Shown here: piece by piece, positions 1-5,911 of the stretch
Numbering within the stretch: the first letter of the stretch is position 1
Layout: every line of letters starts with the position of its first letter
Assembly: GCA_023416415.1 (NCBI GenBank)
Contig: JAEZHR010000376.1
Coordinates: 1-7,588 of the forward strand
Direction: 5' to 3'
From: Pseudomonadota bacterium
Lineage (GTDB): Bacteria; Pseudomonadota; Gammaproteobacteria; Burkholderiales; Burkholderiaceae_D
DNA: 7,588 nt
Made by a program: the position numbers and the translations under genes
Notes under the pieces: model-generated
What the model was told of the DNA's origin: nothing
The model's input: only the letters and a program-made list of their open reading frames with translations
Database searches by the model: none

Positions 1-1217
1 ATCCGTGCGTCGCCGTGCGCCTCGATGGCGAGATTGCATTCCGTGTCGAGTGCCATCGAACGGTTCGACAAATTGGCCGAGCCGATCGACAGCAAGCTGT
101 CGTCAATCATGAAGACCTTGCTGTGCACATTCAGACACTGGTCCGCGAGGCCGGGGAGCTGGGGACAATACATGCGGTACCGGGCATGCGTGTCGGCCCG
201 CTTGAGCTGACGGTGTGCGCGCGCACGCAGCAGACCCATCGTGGCTTCCTCCAGCCATCCGCTCTGCTTGCGCGGCGACACCACGGCAATTTCCGGCCCC
301 TCGGGTTCGGCCAGGCGCTGGGCCAACGCACCCGAGATCAGCCCGGAGGTAAAGTACTGGTTCTCGAAAAACATCCAGTGGCGCGCAGCAGCAATGGCAT
401 CCAGATGCAGCTGGCGCACTTCCCGCACGCCGGAATGTCCGGCGTACTCCGGTTCGGTGCGGGCGATGGCGACATCCACATCGCGCAGATCCGGCGCCAC
501 CTGCGTGGGCCAGAGGTCTTCCCTTTTCGCACGCGGGGCCATCGGCGGCACCTCCGCATCCCTGACCGCGCGCTGCCATCGCCTGCGCACCAGTTCACCC
601 AGCGCGCGGGCAACGTCGCCATCGACCATCGCCTGCACGTCGTGAAACGGCGCATACGGCTTGCCGTCGCTGTCGACGCGCAAGGCGGACTGGCATTCAT
701 GCGCCGGTTCGTCCCAGCGACAACGGGTCAGGTCGAGTCCGCCGACGAAGGCGAGCGCGTCATCCACCACCACGATCTTCTGGTGATGCGAAGCACCGGC
801 CGGATGTTCTGCATCCATGCGAAAGGCAATGCGCGGGTGCGTCAGCCAGGCGAACTTGTATGCGGTCAGCCATTCGCGCTCCAGCGCGTAGAGCATTGCG
901 TAATCCCAGTTCAACACGCACACCTGCAGGCCGGGCCGCGACGACACCACTGCGTGCAGGAACTCGCCCAGCGCTTCCGGATAGCCGTCGTCGGCTCCCT
1001 CCGGAACCAGACGCACACGGCTGTCGATGTCCCAACCCAGAATGAACACGCTGTGACGGGCATTGCGGATGGCCGTGCGCACGGCACGGAAGTAATCGGC
1101 GGCATCGATCAGCATCGCGAAGCGTTGCGCGTGCTCGATGCGCCAGCAGTTGCGTCCCGGCTGCAACAGACGCAACGGCTCGACGTCGGGACGGGACGAT
1201 TTCGGCTGCAGGTTCAT
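1..1217 (-). CDS. Phospholipase D superfamily protein (two HKD motifs), 3' end beyond window
   Basis: The first 405 residues are visible; the frame is still open at the left edge. Two PLD catalytic motifs of the form HxKx4D are intact: H145/K147/D152, followed by GGLDLT, and H365/K367/D372, followed by GSANLSNRS. An ENQYFTS segment at about 285-291 is typical of bacterial PLD-like enzymes. In this family the two HKD motifs form one active site that makes a phospho-histidine intermediate during phosphodiester hydrolysis or transphosphatidylation, usually on phospholipids. The N-terminus (about 1-60) lacks a clear signal peptide; residues 56-70 (SVFILGWDIDSRVRL) begin the first PLD repeat. The ATG at 1217 is the only start after an in-frame TAA at 1266-1268, but no Shine-Dalgarno sequence precedes it; an inverted repeat abuts it instead. 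Some relatives carry a C-terminal membrane (VTT/DedA-like) domain, which cannot be checked here. Cardiolipin synthase-like activity is an alternative. The fold is certain; the substrate is not. Confidence 0.9.
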   Translation of the reverse strand, partial: MNLQPKSSRPDVEPLRLLQPGRNCWRIEHAQRFAMLIDAADYFRAVRTAIRNARHSVFILGWDIDSRVRLVPEGADDGYPEALGEFLHAVVSSRPGLQVCVLNWDYAMLYALEREWLTAYKFAWLTHPRIAFRMDAEHPAGASHHQKIVVVDDALAFVGGLDLTRCRWDEPAHECQSALRVDSDGKPYAPFHDVQAMVDGDVARALGELVRRRWQRAVRDAEVPPMAPRAKREDLWPTQVAPDLRDVDVAIARTEPEYAGHSGVREVRQLHLDAIAAARHWMFFENQYFTSGLISGALAQRLAEPEGPEIAVVSPRKQSGWLEEATMGLLRARAHRQLKRADTHARYRMYCPQLPGLADQCLNVHSKVFMIDDSLLSIGSANLSNRSMALDTECNLAIEAHGDAR

Positions 1218-1248
1218 GCATGAACGAAAGAGGTGAGATCTTTCGTTC
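1212..1248. promoter_or_regulatory. Nested inverted repeats at the start of the PLD gene
   Basis: A perfect 9-bp inverted repeat (GAACGAAAG at 1222-1230, CTTTCGTTC at 1240-1248, 9-bp spacer) sits immediately upstream of the PLD start codon. It adjoins a perfect 14-bp palindrome, GTTCATGCATGAAC, at 1212-1225 that contains the start codon itself. Half-site centres are 18 bp apart, about two helical turns, as in operators for dimeric HTH regulators. In the mRNA the same sequence could fold into a hairpin ending at the start codon. Either role is inference; the symmetry is seen directly. Confidence 0.45.
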
Positions 1249-1258
1249 GACGGGCGGC

Positions 1259-2021
1259 ATGCGCCTTAGTTTCTCGTCGTGCAGGCGAGCTCGTGTTGCC
1301 TCAAGAGCAGCTGACGGCCGATTTGCGCCAGCACCTGCGCTGCCCCTTCATTGCGTTGCGGCTGGACAAATTGCGTGCGCGCAGCGCGAACTCCGTACCG
1401 CGCCGGCGTCTTATTCGCTGCACCCGTTCGACTCGCCAGGCGCTCGACGCATGCTCAGCTCTCTCATCGCCAGCGCTTGCCATTTGCTTTTCATGCCGAT
1501 CGACGCGCACGCATCGAGCCGGGCATCCCGCCATCTGCCGAAGCCATCCTTGCGCACGTCTTCAACGCTGTCTATCCGCAGTTTGCTCGCCTTGCACTTC
1601 CGCACCGGCGCCTGCATTGCAGCGACGATTGCGTACTGGCATTGCCCGCGAGCTGCGACCTCTGGCTCAATGGGCTGGGCAAGGCCACGCGCAAGAACAT
1701 CAAGCGCTACCTGAACCGCTTCGAGCAAGCCTTCCCCGATTTTCGCTACGGCGTCATTGAAGGTGCGGCCGTCCGCACCCAACTGCTGCACGCGATCATG
1801 ACGCTCAATCGCCTCCGCATGGCGGCCAAGGGCAAGGTGTCGGGGGGATGCCGGCGAGGAATTGCGCATGCTGCAACTGGTACGGCGCTGCGCGAGACGC
1901 GCCTGATCCTGGGGAACGCCGGCAGTGCATGGCTGCGCGCGAGGACGACATACTCGGCCGTGCGCTGGTCCGCGCACTGAGCGGCGCAAAGCGACTGGTG
2001 CGGCGCCTGCGTGCGGGATAA
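1259..2021 (+). pseudogene. Decayed GNAT/FemAB-like acetyltransferase (Acetyltransf_6, CelD/BcsL-like)
   Basis: The clearest part is the frame through about 1516-1845. It encodes an ALPASCDLWLNGLGKATRKN stretch and then MTLNRLRMAAKGKVSG, the pattern of the N-terminal half of an Acetyltransf_6 domain (strand, then 'slgk.tRkn.kR', then 'lNr.RmaaKgk.sg'). At a run of six G (1842-1847) the family pattern continues in another frame (DAGEELRMLQLVRRCA), which hits TGA at 1904. The likely C-terminus (DDILGRALVRALSGAKRLV..) is in a third frame and ends with TAA at 2019-2021. Upstream, plausible segments also alternate between frames (LRCPFIALRLDKLRARS near 1340-1390; SLHPFDSP and LLFMPID near 1430-1500). 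The second half of the acetyltransferase core, normally about 100 residues, is missing between about 1905 and 1940. Relatives often belong to exopolysaccharide or surface-modification loci. Several frameshifts plus an internal deletion imply a dead gene. The 5' boundary is a guess (ATG at 1259). The gene converges on priA with 3 bp between stop codons. Confidence 0.5.
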
Positions 2022-2024
2022 GCG

Positions 2025-4058
2025 TCAGATGTCGACCGGATCGACTTCCAGCGACCATTTCGCCCGCGTCTTCATTGCGCGCAGCGCGCGCATCCACGCC
2101 TTCAGGTAGGCCTGCAATGCCGGGCGAGAAGCCGACTCCACCAGCAACTGCGCGCGTTCGACATTGGCCACGCGCGTCATCGTCATCGGGATCGGATCGT
2201 TGACCACGATGCCGCGCTGAACATACACGGCGGCCGCCTCGGCGAGAAAGTCGAGCGCGACCTGCAACTCGCGCGCCTCGGCACGCAGCAGCGCCTGATA
2301 TACGAAGGGCGGCAAGCCCGCTTCTCGCCGCTCGTCGATCAGGCTGCGCGCGAAGCGCTCGTAATCGTGGGCCATCAGCGCGCCGTACAACGGATGCTGC
2401 GGATAGCGCGTCTGGATCAGGACCTCGCTGGCGCTGCCGCCGGCCTTTTGCCCGGCCCGGCCGGCGCGTCCGGCCACCTGCATCAGTTGCGCGAACAGGC
2501 GCTCGGCGGCGCGGTAGTCGTGCGAGAACAGCGCGGTGTCGGGGTTGAGCACGCCGACCAGGGTGAGATTGCGGAAGTCGTGCCCCTTGGCCACCATCTG
2601 CGTGCCGATGAGGATGTCGACATCGCCACGATGTACGGCATCGAAGGCGGCCTGCGCGCTGCCCTTGCGCCGGGTCGAGTCGGCATCGATGCGCAACAGG
2701 CGCGCCTGCGGGAACAGCAGCTGCAGGCTTTCCTCGATGCGCTGGGTACCGCGCCCGAGCGGCGCCAGATCGACGTTTCCGCAGGTCGGGCAGGATCGCG
2801 GGATGCGCTGCTCCAGGCTGCAATGGTGGCAGCGCAACCGGTGCTCGGGTTTGTGCAGCACCATGAAGGCCGTGCAACGCGGACAGTTGCTGATCCAGCC
2901 GCAGGCGTCACAGGACAACACCGGCGCGTAGCCGCGCCGGTTCAGGTAGAGCAGCGACTGCTCGCCGCGCTCCAGGCGCAGTTTGAGTGCGCTCATCAGG
3001 GTCGAGGTCAGGCCCTCCCCCGGTTTGTCGCGCTCGGTGTCGATCAGGCGCACGGCGGGAAGCACCGCGGCGTGCGAGGCTCGCGAGCGCAGTTCGAGGC
3101 GGCGGTAGCGGCCGGCTTCGGCGTGATGCCAGGTTTCCAGCGAGGGTGTGGCCGAACCGAGCACGATGGGAATGCCCAGCTGGCGGGCGCGCCAGACGGC
3201 AAGGTCACGCGCGGAATAGCGCAGGCCTTCCTGCTGCTTGTAGGACGGATCGTGCTCTTCGTCGACCACGATCAGGCGCAGGTGCGGCAGCGATGCCAGG
3301 ATCGCCAGCCGGGTGCCGAGGATGATGCGGGCCTGCCCCAGGTGCGCGGCCAGCCAGTGCCGCAAGCGCTCGCCTTCGGCCAGACCGCTATGCAAGGTAA
3401 CGACAGGCAGTCCGGGGAAACGCTGGCGAATATTGTGTTCAAGCTGGGGCGTGAGATTGATCTCGGGCACCAGGATCAGCACCTGGGCCGCTTCCCCGGT
3501 CGCGGCTGCCCGTGCCAGTATGCGTGCCGCCGCCTGCAGGTAGACCTCGGTCTTGCCGCTGCCGGTGACCCCGTAGAGCAGGTGGGGTGCATAGCCCTGT
3601 GCCTCGGCGATGGCTGTCGCGGCCGCGTGCTGGTCCGGATTCAGCTGCGGTGCATCCTGCGCCACAGGATCGACCGCATCCGGGGTGGCGAGCTTTTTGA
3701 GCGCCTTGTCGAGAGCCAGCGTGCGCAGGGCGCGCAGGCTCTTCGGCAGTGCGGGCATCGCCACTTCACCCAGCGGTCGCTGGTAGTAGTCGGCGGCAAA
3801 GGCGCACAGTTGCATCCAGGCCATCGGCAGAGGAGGCAGTTGCTCCCGCAATGCAACAGCGTCCTTCAGGCGTGCGTCGTCAACGCTGCTGGTCTCGGCC
3901 ACCTCGACGATCAGGCCGACGCTTTCGCGCCGCCCGAACGGGACCACGACCAGTTGACCCGGCTGCGGCAGGCCGGCCCCATCCTCACCGCCCCAGCGGT
4001 AATCGAACAAGGTGTCTAGCGGTGCGTCCAGCGCGACCTTCAGGATGCGTTGTTTCAC
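2025..4058 (-). CDS. priA: Primosomal protein N' (replication restart 3'-5' helicase PriA)
   Basis: A complete 677-residue PriA, somewhat shorter than the 732-residue E. coli protein. It recognises stalled forks and D-loops and reloads the DnaB helicase in the cytoplasm. Visible parts in order: N-terminal 3' DNA-binding domain (LFDYRW at 17-22, VVVPFGRRESVGLI at 37-50); Walker A GVTGSGKT at 163-170; VPEINLTPQ at 198-206; GTRLAI at 248-253; DEEH box at 266-269; GSATPSLET at 301-309; eight zinc-binding cysteines in four pairs at 383/386, 392/395, 410/413 and 423/426; GTQMVAKGHDF at 485-495; QVAGRAGRAG at 527-536; and the usual C-terminal VDPVDI. All key residues are present. The start is GTG at 4058-4056: an in-frame TAA lies two codons upstream, so no earlier start exists. 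No strong Shine-Dalgarno is seen. hemE lies upstream on the same strand, but 678 bp of DnaA-box-rich DNA separates them, so priA probably has its own promoter, possibly influenced by DnaA. Confidence 0.97.
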   Translation of the reverse strand: MKQRILKVALDAPLDTLFDYRWGGEDGAGLPQPGQLVVVPFGRRESVGLIVEVAETSSVDDARLKDAVALREQLPPLPMAWMQLCAFAADYYQRPLGEVAMPALPKSLRALRTLALDKALKKLATPDAVDPVAQDAPQLNPDQHAAATAIAEAQGYAPHLLYGVTGSGKTEVYLQAAARILARAAATGEAAQVLILVPEINLTPQLEHNIRQRFPGLPVVTLHSGLAEGERLRHWLAAHLGQARIILGTRLAILASLPHLRLIVVDEEHDPSYKQQEGLRYSARDLAVWRARQLGIPIVLGSATPSLETWHHAEAGRYRRLELRSRASHAAVLPAVRLIDTERDKPGEGLTSTLMSALKLRLERGEQSLLYLNRRGYAPVLSCDACGWISNCPRCTAFMVLHKPEHRLRCHHCSLEQRIPRSCPTCGNVDLAPLGRGTQRIEESLQLLFPQARLLRIDADSTRRKGSAQAAFDAVHRGDVDILIGTQMVAKGHDFRNLTLVGVLNPDTALFSHDYRAAERLFAQLMQVAGRAGRAGQKAGGSASEVLIQTRYPQHPLYGALMAHDYERFARSLIDERREAGLPPFVYQALLRAEARELQVALDFLAEAAAVYVQRGIVVNDPIPMTMTRVANVERAQLLVESASRPALQAYLKAWMRALRAMKTRAKWSLEVDPVDI

Positions 4059-4096
4059 GACTTAATGTGGAGCTTGAAGAAACGCGCTAAGCGCCC

Positions 4097-4150
4097 GATT
4101 CGAAAAGGCTTTTTTCCTCTATCCACACAAACTGTGGATAACTTTGTGGA
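4097..4150 (+). repeat. Direct repeat copy 1 (DnaA-box module)
   Basis: This roughly 54-bp segment is repeated at 4450-4502. The final 19 bp (CTGTGGATAACTTTGTGGA, 4132-4150) are identical in both copies. The preceding part (GATT, an A-rich then T-rich tract, CCT, ATCCACA) matches with scattered differences and one indel. The copies are in the same orientation, 352 bp apart measured at the identical core. Confidence 0.85.
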
Positions 4151-4153
4151 GAA
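4119..4153. promoter_or_regulatory. DnaA-box cluster 1 (three boxes)
   Basis: CTATCCACA at 4119-4127 (one mismatch to TTATCCACA) faces a perfect TGTGGATAA at 4133-4141. The two form an 8-bp inverted repeat (TATCCACA/TGTGGATA) with a 5-bp spacer. A third box, TGTGGAGAA at 4145-4153 (one mismatch), follows in the same orientation exactly 12 bp after the second. The cluster lies 61-95 bp upstream of the priA start, so DnaA bound here could affect priA transcription. Confidence 0.7.
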
Positions 4154-4193
4154 GCTGCCAGTACCCACCGGAAACGGTCGATTTCATGCGGGT

Positions 4194-4202
4194 TTCTACA
4201 CA
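4194..4202 (+). promoter_or_regulatory. Weak DnaA-box-like site
   Basis: TTCTACACA matches the relaxed TTATNCACA pattern with one mismatch. It lies between DnaA cluster 1 and the first IHF-type site. A still weaker GTTTGCACA at 4527-4535 occupies a similar place after cluster 2. Isolated near-matches of this kind arise by chance, so confidence is low. Confidence 0.3.
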
Positions 4203-4238
4203 TTGCCCGTTCGAGAAGCAAAAATTGGCCTCTTTTAA

Positions 4239-4251
4239 AATCAATGACTTA
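4239..4251 (+). promoter_or_regulatory. IHF consensus site 1
   Basis: AATCAATGACTTA is a perfect match to WATCAANNNNTTR, the IHF consensus, preceded by an A/T tract (TTTTAAA). It lies 107 bp after the start of the 19-bp core of DnaA cluster 1. IHF bends DNA and assists DnaA at many gammaproteobacterial origins; use in this organism is inferred. Confidence 0.5.
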
Positions 4252-4330
4252 TGACTTCACTTTGTCAGGGCACAGTCTTCTTTGAAAGAAATTGTTTCTC
4301 ACGCACATGGCAGACGGGCAAGCATTCCGT

Positions 4331-4339
4331 TGTGAACAA
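4331..4339 (-). promoter_or_regulatory. DnaA-box-like site TGTGAACAA
   Basis: This reads TTGTTCACA on the minus strand, one mismatch from TTATNCACA. It is in the same orientation as the perfect boxes and about 199 bp after the core of cluster 1. The matching position after cluster 2 holds TGTGAATAA. Confidence 0.4.
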
Positions 4340-4449
4340 GTGCTCCCAGGGTTGATCCTTGCCGCAGCTCGAGGGCCGCGTCTTGAGTTTCTTGCAGCAC
4401 GGCCTCAAACGAACTTAAGGTTTTTCATCGCAAACGGATATAAACATCG

Positions 4450-4502
4450 GATTTGCAAAGCCTTTTCCTTGCATCCACATCCGCTGTGGATAACTTTGTG
4501 GA
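4450..4502 (+). repeat. Direct repeat copy 2 (DnaA-box module)
   Basis: Second copy of the segment at 4097-4150, with the identical 19-bp core at 4484-4502. Outside the core the copies differ at scattered positions, but the box spacing is conserved. This suggests an old duplication kept under selection for the box geometry. Confidence 0.85.
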
Positions 4503-4505
4503 CAG
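4471..4505. promoter_or_regulatory. DnaA-box cluster 2 (three boxes)
   Basis: GCATCCACA at 4471-4479 (two mismatches to TTATCCACA) faces a perfect TGTGGATAA at 4485-4493, with 5 bp between the paired 7-bp arms. TGTGGACAG at 4497-4505 follows 12 bp after the second box. The geometry is the same as in cluster 1. Confidence 0.65.
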
Positions 4506-4572
4506 AGCCGGTGCAATTCGGGGCCTGTTTGCACAAGGCACTTCCGGACTTCTTCCGCGCCAACGGAAATCA

Positions 4573-4604
4573 CTCAAATATATTTGTCAAATCAAGTACT
4601 TGAG
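4573..4604. other. AT-rich palindromic stretch, possible DNA-unwinding element
   Basis: A strongly AT-rich run holding two perfect palindromes, CAAATATATTTG (4575-4586) and CAAGTACTTG (4593-4602). The whole stretch is bounded by CTCAA and TTGAG. It lies about 70 bp beyond DnaA cluster 2 and overlaps the second IHF-type site. Easy melting fits an origin, but the assignment is inference. Confidence 0.35.
4590..4602 (+). promoter_or_regulatory. IHF consensus site 2
   Basis: AATCAAGTACTTG is a perfect match to WATCAANNNNTTR. It lies 106 bp after the start of the core of DnaA cluster 2, almost the same distance as site 1 from cluster 1 (107 bp). It overlaps the CAAGTACTTG palindrome. Confidence 0.5.
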
Positions 4605-4671
4605 CGTATCCATGGCGAAAAAATCCGGAGCGGAAGGTGCACACATTTATTGCCATGCACAAGACGGCGCC

Positions 4672-4680
4672 TGTGAATAA
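4672..4680 (-). promoter_or_regulatory. DnaA box TGTGAATAA
   Basis: This reads TTATTCACA on the minus strand, a full match to TTATNCACA. It lies 188 bp after the core of cluster 2 and 57 bp beyond the hemE stop codon (4737-4739), in the same orientation as the two perfect TGTGGATAA boxes. Confidence 0.5.
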
Positions 4681-4736
4681 TGTCCGGAAATGGAACACTT
4701 CCCGTACAGCACTACAGGCACCGCGCAGCCACCAAT

Positions 4737-5813
4737 TCAAGAGCGCAGGGTACGGCTTGCCTCATGCACCGCATCGACCAGCACGGAGACCGAATCCGGC
4801 GGCGTGAATTGCGAGATGCCGTGCCCCAGGTTAAAGACATGGCCATGGCCGGGCGCACCAAAGGCGGCAAGCAGTTTGCTAACTTCCTCGCGGATGCGCT
4901 CCGGGGAAGCAAACAGAACATTCGGATCGAGGTTGCCCTGCAGGGCAACCTTGTGGCCGACACGTGCCCGCGCCTGGCCGAGGTTGACCGTCCAGTCCAG
5001 ACCGAGGGCATCGGCACCGATGTCGGCGATCTCTTCCAGCCACAGGCCGCCGCCCTTGGTAAACACGATGACGGGAATGCGCGCGCCCTCATGCTCGCGC
5101 TTGAGGCCGGCGACGATGTCGCGCATGTAGGCCAGCGAGAACGTCTGATAGACGCCATCGGCCAGCGCGCCGCCCCAGGTATCAAAGATCATCACGGCCT
5201 GGGCGCCTGCCTCGATCTGGGCGTTCAGGTAGTCGGTGACCGCGCGTGCGTTGGTCTTGAGGATGTGGTGCATCAGGTCGGGCCGGTCATAGAGCATGCT
5301 CTTGACCTGGCGGAAATCGCCGGAGCTGCCGCCTTCAACCATGTAGCAGGCCAGCGTCCACGGGCTGCCGGAAAAGCCGATCAGGGGCACCCGGCCGTCG
5401 AGTTCGGTGCGGATCTGCGTGACCGCGTCGAACACGTACTGCAGGCTGCCCGCCTCGGGCGTCTTCAGCGCCATGACCGCCTTTTCGTCGCGCAGCGGGC
5501 GTTCGAACTTCGGCCCCTCGCCTTCGGCAAACGACAAGCCCAGTCCCATGGCATCCGGCACGGTCAGGATGTCGGAGAACAGAATTGCCGCGTCCAGAGG
5601 AAAGCGCTCCAGCGGTTGCAAGGTCACTTCGGTGGCGTAGTCGGGGTTCGTGGCCAGGCCCATGAAGGAGCCGGCGCGCTTGCGGGTATCGCGGTATTCC
5701 GGCAAGTAGCGTCCGGCTTGGCGCATCAGCCATAAGGGCGTGTACTCGGTGGGCTGGCGCAGCAGGGCGCGCAGGAAGGTGTCGTTCTTGAGGGGCGGGA
5801 AGGATTTCTGCAT
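4737..5813 (-). CDS. hemE: Uroporphyrinogen decarboxylase (HemE)
   Basis: A complete 358-residue enzyme of normal family length. It removes four carboxyl groups from the acetate side chains of uroporphyrinogen III to give coproporphyrinogen III, the cofactor-free step that commits tetrapyrroles to the heme branch. It acts in the cytosol as a TIM-barrel homodimer. Both family signatures are present: PLWLMRQAGRYLPEYR at 26-41, including the substrate-binding arginines R31 and R35, and GFSGSPWTLACYMVEG at 146-161. The catalytic aspartate equivalent is D81 (FSDILTVPDAMG), and H331 in NLGHGI corresponds to the conserved histidine near the C-terminus. The ATG at 5813 is chosen because MQKSFPPLKNDTFLRALLR is the usual N-terminus and AGAGAG lies a few bases upstream. 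The preceding minus-strand gene ends 98 bp away, so hemE may have its own promoter. No clear terminator is seen after the stop; DnaA-box-rich DNA follows. Confidence 0.97.
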   Translation of the reverse strand: MQKSFPPLKNDTFLRALLRQPTEYTPLWLMRQAGRYLPEYRDTRKRAGSFMGLATNPDYATEVTLQPLERFPLDAAILFSDILTVPDAMGLGLSFAEGEGPKFERPLRDEKAVMALKTPEAGSLQYVFDAVTQIRTELDGRVPLIGFSGSPWTLACYMVEGGSSGDFRQVKSMLYDRPDLMHHILKTNARAVTDYLNAQIEAGAQAVMIFDTWGGALADGVYQTFSLAYMRDIVAGLKREHEGARIPVIVFTKGGGLWLEEIADIGADALGLDWTVNLGQARARVGHKVALQGNLDPNVLFASPERIREEVSKLLAAFGAPGHGHVFNLGHGISQFTPPDSVSVLVDAVHEASRTLRS

Positions 5814-5842
5814 GTCGGGCTCTCTGTAAGCCCGTCATTATC
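5814..5842 (-). promoter_or_regulatory. hemE leader: hairpin around the ribosome binding site and possible -10 element
   Basis: On the minus strand CGGGCT (5834-5829) pairs with AGCCCG (5821-5816) around a 7-nt loop, and the stem ends 2 nt before the ATG. The purine-rich AGAGAG that would serve as Shine-Dalgarno lies across the loop and the stem, so folding could limit initiation. GATAAT (5842-5837) resembles a -10 box, but no matching -35 is evident. The pairing is seen directly; a regulatory role is speculative. Confidence 0.3.
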
Positions 5843-5911
5843 GCCGATGCGGGAGGCGAATGGCCCCGGCAGGCACGACATGCGCCGGCGCGGGCGGCCC
5901 GGACGCACGAT

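Larger units (their letters stand above)
4059..4736. other. Non-coding region with duplicated DnaA-box/IHF modules (possible origin or DnaA-regulatory region)
   Basis: This is 678 bp without a convincing gene. The short open frames inside it have no recognisable domain or good start context, and the DNA is visibly AT-richer than the flanking genes. It contains two DnaA-box clusters (4119-4153 and 4471-4505) sharing an identical 19-bp core, two perfect IHF consensus sites (4239-4251 and 4590-4602), and further TGTGAAYAA boxes (4331-4339 and 4672-4680). An AT-rich palindromic stretch lies at 4573-4604. Clustered DnaA boxes, IHF sites and AT-rich DNA together are the usual content of a bacterial oriC. 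In Caulobacter and Rickettsia oriC lies next to hemE, which gives a loose precedent. Alternatives are a DnaA-titration locus or DnaA control of priA. Origin function is inferred, not shown. Confidence 0.55.

Noticed and set aside
15..1223. Long plus-strand open frame (402 codons) opposite the PLD gene
   Set aside because: It is the antisense of a gene with two intact HKD motifs. Its product shows no domain, and the openness is typical of GC-rich antisense frames.
1960..1977. GTGCGC/GCGCAC inverted repeat downstream of priA as a terminator
   Set aside because: Short stem with no T-run on the priA strand; it lies inside the C-terminal segment of the acetyltransferase remnant and is expected by chance in GC-rich DNA.
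1411..2877. Minus-strand open frame spanning the acetyltransferase remnant and the 3' part of priA
   Set aside because: Overlaps priA in another frame, shows no domain, and runs antisense to the GNAT-like segment.
2367..4019. Plus-strand open frame of 550 codons opposite priA
   Set aside because: Fully antisense to an unmistakable PriA; composition rich in Q, R, G and H with no recognisable motif.
4278..4290. TTCTTTGAAAGAA inverted repeat as an operator or terminator
   Set aside because: Only 6-bp arms around one base, low stability, no counterpart in the second module copy.
4292..4680. Short plus-strand open frames in the hemE-priA gap (4292-4603, 4453-4680)
   Set aside because: No recognisable domain or good ribosome binding site, and they run straight through the DnaA boxes and palindromes.
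4059..4736. The DnaA-box gap as a phage or plasmid origin, or an integrated element
   Set aside because: No integrase, Rep, partition gene or target-site duplication is present, and both flanks are intact chromosomal housekeeping genes.
4680..5735. Plus-strand open frame of 351 codons opposite hemE
   Set aside because: Antisense to complete HemE with both family signatures; no independent evidence for coding.
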